This document shows positions 19,026 through 25,992 of a DNA stretch of 64,000 bases, in pieces. The translations under genes were made by a program, and so were the position numbers. Within the stretch, counting starts at the first letter, position 1, and every line of letters starts with the position of its first letter. The notes beneath the pieces are model-generated. The model was not told the DNA's origin, ran no database searches, and saw nothing but the letters and a program-made list of their open reading frames with translations. Source of the DNA: Chloroflexus sp. Y-396-1 (GTDB lineage Bacteria > Chloroflexota > Chloroflexia > Chloroflexales > Chloroflexaceae); NCBI RefSeq assembly GCF_000516515.1, contig NZ_KI911784.1, positions 3,194,881 through 3,258,880 on the forward strand. Reading direction: 5' to 3'.

Positions 19026-19406
19026 TTACCGAAAGCTGCGCAGAAGGAGGATCGCCTCGAGAATCGCTTGTTTATCGCGCTGCTCGATCCACGCAGCCCA
19101 GTGTAGGGTGACTGCAAGACCACAACGTGGCAACAACCAGATGAGGAGCTGGTTGAAAAGACTGCTCTTCGTCCGGGGAAGCGGTGCGTTGAGCCGAAGC
19201 AAGATCCGTTCGTAACGCTGCTGTTGACGTACTTTTGTTGTCGCCATTTGCGCCAGCAACCGTGCACGTTGTTCATCGGATGATCGGGCAGCGAGGCGCC
19301 GGTAGAGTGTCACAATAGTCTGATGGTGCATCCATGCCCGCTGCACTGCTTCAATCAGTAACCAGCGAATCACTACCCGATCGTGCGTGTAGACTATTGG
19401 CAACAT
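19026..19406 (-). CDS. small helical protein, possibly a degenerate ferritin-like domain
   Basis: A 126-residue, strongly basic, helical protein of unknown function. GAGGAAA upstream of the ATG at 19406 and tight packing with the neighbours (16 bases after the previous gene, 96 before the permease) support it as real. The segment YRRLAARSSDEQRARLLAQMATTKVRQQQRYERIL is reminiscent in spacing of the second helix pair of rubrerythrin-like domains, but the Glu and His metal ligands are replaced by Thr and Gln, so a metal site is unlikely. A hydrophobic stretch (LLIWLLPRCGLAVTLHWAAW) may anchor it to the membrane. The relation to ferritin-like proteins is a weak guess. Confidence 0.65.
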   Translation of the reverse strand: MLPIVYTHDRVVIRWLLIEAVQRAWMHHQTIVTLYRRLAARSSDEQRARLLAQMATTKVRQQQRYERILLRLNAPLPRTKSSLFNQLLIWLLPRCGLAVTLHWAAWIEQRDKQAILEAILLLRSFR

Positions 19407-19422
19407 GGCATTTCCTCATCTT

Positions 19423-19698
19423 CTATTCCCCGACTCCTCCGGCAGTAATGACCTGTGAATTGCATTTAGTAATCAGATGGTGCTGGTAACTCCGATCCGA
19501 ATCGGAATCCGGTGTCTGCGTTGTCAGTCGATCATTGGTCGTCACACCGTCCGGTGTTGAGCCGTTCTTGGCAAGAGCATTCTTCTGGATCACCTGTCGT
19601 ACTTCGGCATACGCAAGGCGGGGATACGGTTTGTTCAGGCGAACAAAAGTCATAACCAGCCGTCCCTCCTGATCCAATGTCCAGCGAATGGTCAGCAT
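19423..19698 (-). CDS. small orphan protein, first gene of the ABC operon
   Basis: A 91-residue protein not recognised. Support is the strong AGGAGGAA before the ATG at 19698 and its position as first of four closely spaced genes (this gene, the 126-residue protein, permease, ATPase). The N-terminal half is ordered-looking (RWTLDQEGRLVMTFVRLNKP, RLAYAEVRQVIQK) and the C-terminal half is polar and probably disordered (TPDSDSDRSYQHH). A single Cys occurs near the C-terminus. No signal peptide is visible, so it is not an obvious binding protein. Confidence 0.6.
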   Translation of the reverse strand: MLTIRWTLDQEGRLVMTFVRLNKPYPRLAYAEVRQVIQKNALAKNGSTPDGVTTNDRLTTQTPDSDSDRSYQHHLITKCNSQVITAGGVGE

Positions 19699-20121
19699 TG
19701 TGGGTTCCTCCTCTCGCCTTCAAATCGCAAAAACTGCCCAAGTGGTTTGCTGAAAAGCACAACAACCCTTGCGCACGATCAGATGATCGGCGCCGACCGA
19801 TGTACATGCCTGATAAAGAGCAAAAGCTCTCCCTTCGTCTGCGGATAACAGGCAGACGATGGCAACGTATAATGGCAGATTGTTATCAGAAACTGGAGAG
19901 GCAGCAGCGCAACGCCGAAGCAGGAAGGATGCAGATACGCTAACGCATATCCATCGGGCTTGCGCTCAACAAACAACCCTGGCGAACCCGTCTCGCCAGG
20001 GTATCAGGAGGGATGATAGCGAAGGCTATAAGATACTGGCGAGAGGGCGATTTGTCTGGATTGTTATTGCGGCGCGGCGCCGCTGACTACGATGACTACC
20101 GTCGTCCATATACACCTCAAA
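19699..20121. other. leader region of the ABC operon with a terminator-like hairpin
   Basis: No gene is supported. The main element is the hairpin 19977-20001: CCCTGGCGA and TCGCCAGGG around a seven-base loop, followed on the minus strand by TTGTTTGTTG. It lies between the candidate RNA upstream and the ABC operon, so it may end a second short transcript or attenuate the operon. Confidence 0.5.
19977..20001 (-). terminator. hairpin with weak T-rich tail upstream of the ABC operon
   Basis: A nine-base-pair perfect stem with a seven-base loop, followed on the minus strand by TTGTTTGTTG. The tail is interrupted by G residues, so termination may be partial. Confidence 0.5.
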
Positions 20122-20149
20122 CAAAAACCCCTCTGATGTAATCAGAGGG
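20122..20149 (-). terminator. intrinsic terminator of the candidate RNA
   Basis: On the minus strand CCCTCTGAT-TAC-ATCAGAGGG is followed by GTTTTTGTTTG: a nine-base-pair perfect stem, three-base loop and T-run. On the plus strand no T-run follows, which fixes the direction. Confidence 0.85.
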
Positions 20150-20344
20150 ATTGAACGCTCGTGCGGACACTCCCCCTCCGGTTGATCTTAAGCTATCACA
20201 CAACGTAACGGTCAAAGCGTAGTTACTTTAGCAAAGCCCTTAAGCCGAGCTTGCTGTTTACCCCTAAGCGTCTTTCGACGGGTCGGAGCAGTAACCTATG
20301 TTTGTGTGAAGCCGCGCCTACCAGGGAGCAACTTCTCTATTGGC
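20122..20344 (-). ncRNA. candidate freestanding structured RNA, about 220 nt
   Basis: The minus strand has a near-consensus promoter at 20351-20380 and an intrinsic terminator at 20122-20149, with no open reading frame between. The predicted RNA folds as nested stems: CUCCC/GGGAG (20324-20328 with 20170-20174), UCACACAA/UUGUGUGA (20302-20309 with 20196-20203), GUUACU/AGUAAC (20290-20295 with 20222-20227), and two apical hairpins, one a CGUC-GAAA-GACG tetraloop (20269-20280), the other AGCAA/UUGCU (20251-20255 with 20230-20234). It is not RNase P, SRP RNA or tmRNA by their conserved motifs, and I see no known riboswitch core. A divergent 6S RNA is possible from size and rod-like nesting; a lineage-specific Chloroflexota RNA is the alternative. 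Confidence 0.65.
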
Positions 20345-20350
20345 GGGCTG

Positions 20351-20380
20351 AGTATATCACACGATGATATGCTATGTCAA
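20351..20380 (-). promoter_or_regulatory. promoter of the candidate RNA
   Basis: TTGACA (20375-20380) and TATACT (20351-20356) on the minus strand with an 18-base spacer. This is among the best promoter matches in the window and it fires into the structured, non-coding stretch. Confidence 0.75.
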
Positions 20381-20521
20381 TACTAATTTTTGACTCAATG
20401 TTGGGCCGCCTGATAAGATACTCCCCACCTGGCTCATGGTTTTGTTTGTGTGTCATCGTTCGCGTCACAGGTAAAAAAACCGGGTACAATAGAGGCGATG
20501 TACCATAACACGGGGAAGTCT

Positions 20522-21976
20522 ATGACAGAGTATATCGCCACAATTGGCCTTGAAATTCACGCGCATGTGCGCACGCTCTCAAAGATGTTTGATGGATGTA
20601 GTACCGATTATGCCGGTGCGCCGCCAAACACGCGGGTGTCGGTTGTGAGTCTTGGTTTACCAGGCGCGCTACCGGTGCTAAATGCTCGCGCAGTGGAATT
20701 AGCTGCACTCTGCGGATTGGCCCTAGGGTGTCGGATCAACGAACGCTCGATCTTTGCCCGCAAATCGTACCCCTATCCCGACCTACCAAAGGGCTTTCAG
20801 ATCACCCAATATGATGAGCCGCTGTGTAGCGATGGCGCCATCGAAATTCGGACGGCTGCCGGTGAAGTGCGGCGGATAGGCATCGAGCGACTCCACATCG
20901 AGGAGGATACCGGACGCCTGATTCACAGTCCTGATGGTTCTTCGCTAATCGATTACAACCGCAGTGGGATGCCGTTGATGGAAATCGTTACCCGTCCCGA
21001 TATTCGCACTCCTGAAGAGGCACGGCTAACGTTCGAGAAGATTCGGCAGATTCTGGTCTGGATCGGCGCCAACAGTGGGAATCTTGAAGAGGGCGCTTTA
21101 CGCTGTGATGCGAATGTGAGTGTGCGCCGTGCCGATTCTGATCGTTTTGGCGCTAAGGTCGAGATCAAGAATATTAATTCGTTCCGTTTTGTTGAACGAG
21201 CGCTGGCCTATGAGATCGAACGCCAGATTCGCATTCTGGAAGCTGGCGGTGTAGTCGAACAAGAAACGCGCGGCTGGCGCGAGGACCTTGGTCGGACTGA
21301 GGGGCAACGCTCAAAAGAGTACGCTCACGATTACCGCTATTTCCCTGAGCCTGATATTCCACCTCTGGTGCTTTCTCCAGAGTGGATCGCAGCGCGGAAA
21401 GCTGAACTACCTGAGTTGCCTGATGCCCGGCGAGCGCGTCTGATGGCAACTTATGGGCTGTCCTGGCAGGATGCCGATCTCTTGACTCAGGAACGAGCGA
21501 TTGCCGATTATTACGAAGCTGCGGTCGCAGCAGTTCATCGGCCTGATGGCGCAAAAGAAGTTGCAAATTGGGTTTTGAATGAGGGCTTTCGTTTGTTGAA
21601 AGATCAGGGACAACCAACGACGGCGCTCATTGAACGTATGCCGGTGCAGCGGTTGGCTGCGCTCATCGATCTGGTGCAGCGTGGAACAATTACTCGTGCG
21701 GTTGCCAAGCAATTGTTTGAAGAGGTGTTCAACACTGGCGCTGATCCGATAACCCTTGTGGAAGAGCGTGGGTTGACCCAGATCAGCGATGATGATGCGT
21801 TGCTGGCAGCAGTACGTGCAGCACTGGCCGATGAAAAAGCTGCTAAAGCGATTGCTGAGTACCGCAAAGGCAAAACCACGGCGATCCAGTTTTTAGTGGG
21901 CATGGTCATGCGTGCAACCAAAGGCCAGGCAAATGCCCAGCGAGTACGTGAGTTGTTAGAGGCAGAGCTGCAATGA
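20522..21976 (+). CDS. gatB: Asp/Glu-tRNA amidotransferase subunit B
   Basis: GatB is the kinase/amidating subunit of GatCAB, which converts mischarged Glu-tRNA(Gln) and Asp-tRNA(Asn) to Gln- and Asn-tRNA. The 484-residue protein shows the family start IGLEIHAHVRTLSKMF, the zinc/ammonia-channel region, LEEGALRCDANVSVR, the KVEIKNINSFRFVERA segment, DYRYFPEPD and the C-terminal YqeY-like tail (KGKTTAIQFLVGMVMRATKG). The ATG at 20522 is chosen because conserved sequence begins at once; the in-frame extension to 20450 has no homology signal. gatA and gatC are not in the window. TACAAT at 20485-20490 may be the -10. Confidence 0.96.
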   Translation: MTEYIATIGLEIHAHVRTLSKMFDGCSTDYAGAPPNTRVSVVSLGLPGALPVLNARAVELAALCGLALGCRINERSIFARKSYPYPDLPKGFQITQYDEPLCSDGAIEIRTAAGEVRRIGIERLHIEEDTGRLIHSPDGSSLIDYNRSGMPLMEIVTRPDIRTPEEARLTFEKIRQILVWIGANSGNLEEGALRCDANVSVRRADSDRFGAKVEIKNINSFRFVERALAYEIERQIRILEAGGVVEQETRGWREDLGRTEGQRSKEYAHDYRYFPEPDIPPLVLSPEWIAARKAELPELPDARRARLMATYGLSWQDADLLTQERAIADYYEAAVAAVHRPDGAKEVANWVLNEGFRLLKDQGQPTTALIERMPVQRLAALIDLVQRGTITRAVAKQLFEEVFNTGADPITLVEERGLTQISDDDALLAAVRAALADEKAAKAIAEYRKGKTTAIQFLVGMVMRATKGQANAQRVRELLEAELQ

Positions 21977-23022
21977 CCCTAACCGGCGATGAGTCTGCCG
22001 CGCTGAATCCACTCACCCTAATGGAATCGGCGCGGGAAAAATACACACTAGCACGGGCGCGACGCGAGGTGCCGGAGCTGGCGTTACTCAGCATTCACGG
22101 CGCAATCGAGGATACACTACGGGCACATTTGCTACGGATTGGTTCCCCTGTGGCGCTTGGTTCGTTTGCTAGGGTCCTGGAGGCAATGCAAGAACTGTCT
22201 CAGGCACCGCTGAGCGCTGAAGAGGCTGATGCAGTGCGACGTCTGCACCGGTTACGTGGTCGCATCGCTCGTGGTGAACATCTTGCAGTGACCGGTGAGA
22301 CGCTGGCTGCGTACCAGCGATTGGCGGTGATCCTTTTGCCACGGTACGGTGTACAGGTATTACCTCCCGCCGAGCAACCATCACGTTCGCGCCCAACCCA
22401 GCCGATGCGTGCGCAAACGACGTTGCCCGACGATGAGCCGGTTCGGGTTCGTTTACGCGACCGCCATACACTCTACGAGGAATCGCAACGCATTCGCTCT
22501 CTCGGGAACCAGTACAGCGCTACACCCGATTCGCGGGCGCTGGTTGTGCCGTCCTGGGTTGCCCCCACCTTAATCGTGGTCAGCATTTTTGTTATTGGGA
22601 TAGCCGTTGCTCTTTTGATACAAAATCCGGCGCCAGCAACACTTCCAACAGTGCCGATTGCTGGACTGTCGCCAGCGCCAACCGGTCAGATGCCATTAAC
22701 ATCAATCACCGTTAGCCCACCAGAATCCTCGACCCCGATCCCGACATCGCCGGTGGGTTCTACTCCGACTGAGATCGTACCAACGATCATTCCGGGAGGT
22801 CTGGTTGTTGGTGGAAAAGCCGTTGTCAGTCGTGATATTCCTGCGCTCAACTTAAGGATAGAACCAGGGATCAATGCTGCCATTCAAGTCATTTTGGTAC
22901 CGGGAACTGAAGTTGAAGTAATTGCTGGTCCCCTAGAGCGCGATGGTCTGACCTGGTGGCAGGTGCGGAGTGCTGGTATTGAAGGGTGGTGTGCTGGCGA
23001 GTTTTTGCAGAGTATAGAGTGA
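21973..23022 (+). CDS. membrane-anchored protein with C-terminal SH3b domain
   Basis: A 349-residue protein whose ATG overlaps the gatB stop (ATGA), so translation is probably coupled. Residues 1-120 form a helical cytoplasmic domain (LARARREVPELALLSIHGAI ... LHRLRGRIARGEH), which I do not recognise. A polar linker leads to one membrane segment (WVAPTLIVVSIFVIGIAVAL) near residue 200, a Pro/Thr/Ser-rich stretch, and a C-terminal bacterial SH3 domain (ALNLRIEPGINAAIQVILVP ... WWQVRSAGIEGWCAGEFLQ) that should be outside the membrane and may bind cell wall or peptide. Function unknown; the link to gatB is probably only genomic. Confidence 0.75.
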   Translation: MTLTGDESAALNPLTLMESAREKYTLARARREVPELALLSIHGAIEDTLRAHLLRIGSPVALGSFARVLEAMQELSQAPLSAEEADAVRRLHRLRGRIARGEHLAVTGETLAAYQRLAVILLPRYGVQVLPPAEQPSRSRPTQPMRAQTTLPDDEPVRVRLRDRHTLYEESQRIRSLGNQYSATPDSRALVVPSWVAPTLIVVSIFVIGIAVALLIQNPAPATLPTVPIAGLSPAPTGQMPLTSITVSPPESSTPIPTSPVGSTPTEIVPTIIPGGLVVGGKAVVSRDIPALNLRIEPGINAAIQVILVPGTEVEVIAGPLERDGLTWWQVRSAGIEGWCAGEFLQSIE

Positions 23023-23292
23023 GAAAGAATGACCGGTACGAGAGTATCTACGCGACAGACGGCTAGCAATCCTCCAACCCGTTGGTTCGCGGGTAGTCTT
23101 CCGCGAAAGAGTAGGTTTGGAACCGGACCGACGAAGTGGTAGAAAAGTTAACAGTCACAGGTATTTCAGAAACTGGCAATAGTTCTCGCCGTCATTCCGC
23201 TGCTGGGATCGCCATCTGAGCTTGCTACTGTCGGGCGGCAGCGGAGGTAAGCAGTCTGGCTGGAATTACCATATCCGTCGAAAGACGAAGGT

Positions 23293-24131
23293 CTATATAG
23301 CCAGATCGAAAGGCAAATCGATAATGTCACGCAATCGTTTGCCATCGATCAAGTTCCGCAGCATCTCTTGCTGATCTTCATTGGACGCAACTGCGATCTC
23401 CAGTTCATGGAGTGCAATATGATACACACAGTCCAGATCACCGGTTCCGAGCGCCAGAGATGCAATACGTGTCGGTAGTGGTTCAGCAGTAACTGCAACA
23501 ATGTGTGGGGTATGACCTTTGCGATTCCGGATCAAATTCATTGCCTCTGTTCTGATGTTCTGACTTCTATCACTTCTCATTGTCCACTTGCAGGAAATAC
23601 TAGCGTGAAGAATTGGTTTTGAACCTTCTTTCTTCCTGAGAGGAGAATACTTAACTATAGCTTGAGCAGGGTCTAAAAGTGTTTCTTCTGCATTAATCTC
23701 GTCATCCGAAACTGGGACTCTAGCTATGATTATGTCGGGTTTAATAATATAGTCTACTCCAAAAATAGAAGCAAGTTCTCGATTTGCTCGCACTATTCTT
23801 TCAATATCTGCTAAATGTTCATACTGATCAAAGTTTGATATAGTTTTAGATGTGAAATCCATTTTCCAGGCCTCAAATGATTGAGGAGATTAAAAGCTTC
23901 GGAGATAAAATCTCGCGTGATCTCCTCGAATAGCTTACCAGTTTGTTGATCAGAAAGGGGGTCTCGTCGGAAGAAACCACATCCCATTTGTCGCAGAACA
24001 GCGGATGCAATAGCTCTGCTCGATTTGCTGCTTGAGTCGGCAAAGTTTGGATAGGATCCTTCAGGTTTTATCCAGACAATCTGCGCACAGATGTGTTCAT
24101 GATACTTCTTTCGCAAATCAAAAAAGTTCAT
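23293..24131 (-). pseudogene. NgoMIV-family restriction endonuclease, split by a frameshift
   Basis: Two overlapping frames together match NgoMIV-type endonucleases as I recall them. The first (24131-23811) ends its family similarity at NHLRPGKW; the second (23862-23293) continues with ISNFDQYEHLADIE and contains the whole catalytic core: PDIII (Asp), ISCKW (Ser-x-Lys) and RTEAMNLIRNRKG (Glu), then HIVAVTAEPLPTRIASLALG and the C-terminal DIIDLPFDLAI. The break lies near 23860-23866 at GGAAAATGG; one additional base there would join the frames. The ATG at 24131 overlaps the methyltransferase stop (ATGA). NgoMIV cuts GCCGGC; the site here is inferred. The gene is A+T-rich relative to its surroundings. 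A sequencing error or -1 frameshifting at the A-run remains possible. Confidence 0.8.
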
Positions 24132-25561
24132 AGTTCTTGTATTCTGAGAGGTTTATAAAATCCAATCACATATTCTTCGTGCATTCTCTGTTGTATTTGA
24201 GATTCATTATTGATAGTTGTGCTGGTAGGCATCATACGTCGATTTCTATCTAACCGGCGAATGCCAATACCCGGCACCAGAAATCCAAGAGACGTACCAA
24301 TTTCACTGAGACATTCAGGAATGCTTACATCCTGCCCACGGATATTTGAGTTTCCTACAACGAAAACGGCTGTTCCTCCTGGTTTCAACACTCGAAACAT
24401 TTCTGATAAGACATTCTTCATTTCTGAATAATATCTATGAAGAACTATACCTTTTTTTCTATCTTTCAAAGATAATCTTTCAATAGTATCCATGGTGTTC
24501 GGTGGAAGGTTATGTAGCAGAACATCTCTTGTTCCTTCAGCGCCGATGTATTTTCTTCTGTGAGTCGTAAGCTCAGCGATGGTATAACCAAACCAGACAA
24601 GGGAAAATTTATGCGCACGCATGTAATCGATAGCGTTTGAGGCATAGGGGGGAGAAGTAACAATCAGATCAACGCTCGACGAATTTACGGGAATGCACTG
24701 CGCATTTCCGATAGCTACATAGGGTTTGAGTCTCGACACAGGTTTATCAAAATATTCAAACATGTTCATCTGATCGGTAAAAAAACCTATTTCACGAAAA
24801 GCTCTTACATTTTGCGTGTATCTGCGCTCAAATTCTTCAAACGGAGAACGGATCTTCTTTGAAGAAACCCTTTTTGTATGTGCATGTTCTCGCCTAAAAT
24901 CACATACGACATTGCCATTCCAATCTACAGCTCGTCCAACCCTGTGTGGTCTTGTGTGGGCAAGATCAAGTGCGAGCGAAACCCCTCCTGATTTGGTAAT
25001 AATAATTGCCGAGAATGATAGCTTAAAAAAGTCTTTTATGTCTTCATCATCAACTTTCTCTATCTCGTTCAAAATCGCCTTAAGCGCAATTTGAACGTCT
25101 TTTGCAAACCAGTAATTGATGAATTCTTTTGTTTCTTCATCCCAACATGTGCTCAATTCATGTTCGATTTCATCCCTACGGTAGTGAAATGAAACCTTTG
25201 CACGATGAACGATTTCTCTTCCCAATGCCATCACCTGGTGTGGATGTATAGGCGTTATCTTGGTTTTTGTCAGCAACAGAGCCAGTGGGTCGATGTCGAA
25301 TCCGATAGCTTCTCTCCCCAATAGAAAGGCTTCAAGGACAGTGGTTCCCGAACCCATCATTGGATCGAGAACGGTTTCACCAGGGTTCGTTAAAGACTGA
25401 ATGAACTTTGCGGGAAGCTGTGGGGGAAACTTCGCAGGAAAAGCATGAAAACTGTGCGATGCGTATCTGCTGTCCTGATCATGAAAATCAAGATCGTCAG
25501 TAAGAAGACGATTCAGCTTCTTTAGAGCAGTCTGATCTGTAACGTCTGCTACGGGTATCAT
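24128..25561 (-). CDS. DNA methyltransferase, probable N4-cytosine type, of the R-M system
   Basis: A 477-residue DNA methylase. Motif I, LDPMMGSGTTVLEAF, lies near residue 66 and the catalytic motif IV, TSPPYASN, near 302; SPPY usually marks N4-cytosine enzymes, though N6-adenine cannot be excluded. FRVLKPGGTAVFVVG is the motif after IV. I prefer the ATG at 25561: the TTG at 25600 coincides with the expected transcription start of an extended -10 promoter (25603-25611), and GAGAGG precedes the ATG. The gene overlaps the NgoMIV-like endonuclease gene and should protect the same site. Codon use and A+T content differ clearly from the neighbours, indicating transfer. Confidence 0.88.
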   Translation of the reverse strand: MIPVADVTDQTALKKLNRLLTDDLDFHDQDSRYASHSFHAFPAKFPPQLPAKFIQSLTNPGETVLDPMMGSGTTVLEAFLLGREAIGFDIDPLALLLTKTKITPIHPHQVMALGREIVHRAKVSFHYRRDEIEHELSTCWDEETKEFINYWFAKDVQIALKAILNEIEKVDDEDIKDFFKLSFSAIIITKSGGVSLALDLAHTRPHRVGRAVDWNGNVVCDFRREHAHTKRVSSKKIRSPFEEFERRYTQNVRAFREIGFFTDQMNMFEYFDKPVSRLKPYVAIGNAQCIPVNSSSVDLIVTSPPYASNAIDYMRAHKFSLVWFGYTIAELTTHRRKYIGAEGTRDVLLHNLPPNTMDTIERLSLKDRKKGIVLHRYYSEMKNVLSEMFRVLKPGGTAVFVVGNSNIRGQDVSIPECLSEIGTSLGFLVPGIGIRRLDRNRRMMPTSTTINNESQIQQRMHEEYVIGFYKPLRIQEL

Positions 25562-25992
25562 CAGTGAAACAACACCTCTCAGATCACTGGTTTTGTTCAA
25601 TAATTATACCATAGCCCGAGGAGGCTCTGATGCCGGTCATGCTTTCAGATACCCATTAAGCGCAAGCGGTTGTACTGCATATGCCGTCTGTCTGGTGTAC
25701 ACAAGACAATTGTACACAAAGAAACCGGTGGTGCGATAACCTGGATTCAGGTTGTTTTGCTTTCAAATTTTGCCGAAATGTTGACGATAGACAGTTGTGC
25801 GAGCGGGAAGGTCCTGCTTGAGCAGGCTGTGGATGAAGTAATGACAGGCTGCGATATTCTGGATACTGTGATCTGTGTGCAAACAGCGCTCTTCTGCGCG
25901 GTAGGCAATGATTGGGAAACCGACTAGCAGTAGTCTGTACGCCGACTCACACCAATCTGGTATACTTGCGCCATGAGCGTGAGGAGGCGCCT
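25562..25992. other. divergent intergenic region R-M / AAR-like gene
   Basis: Holds the R-M promoter at its left end and, at its right, an extended -10 TGGTATACT (25958-25966) for the plus-strand AAR-like gene, followed by GAGGAGG before the ATG at 25993. A frame at 25670-25927 has no ribosome binding site or recognisable sequence and is not called. Confidence 0.5.
25603..25611 (-). promoter_or_regulatory. extended -10 promoter of the R-M operon
   Basis: TGG directly precedes TATAAT (25603-25608) on the minus strand. No -35 match is evident. Transcription should begin near 25596. Confidence 0.55.

Noticed and set aside
19859-20086. 75-codon plus-strand frame upstream of gatB
   Set aside because: Runs through the hairpin at 19977-20001, has no ribosome binding site and no recognisable sequence.
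20269-20290. Plus-strand TTCGACGGG resembling the start of tmRNA
   Set aside because: No tRNA-like 3' end or tag frame follows; the stretch is the GAAA-loop hairpin of the opposite-strand RNA candidate.
25670-25927. 85-codon plus-strand frame between the R-M operon and the AAR-like gene
   Set aside because: No ribosome binding site, no recognisable sequence, Cys-rich odd composition, and it overlaps the promoter region of the next gene.
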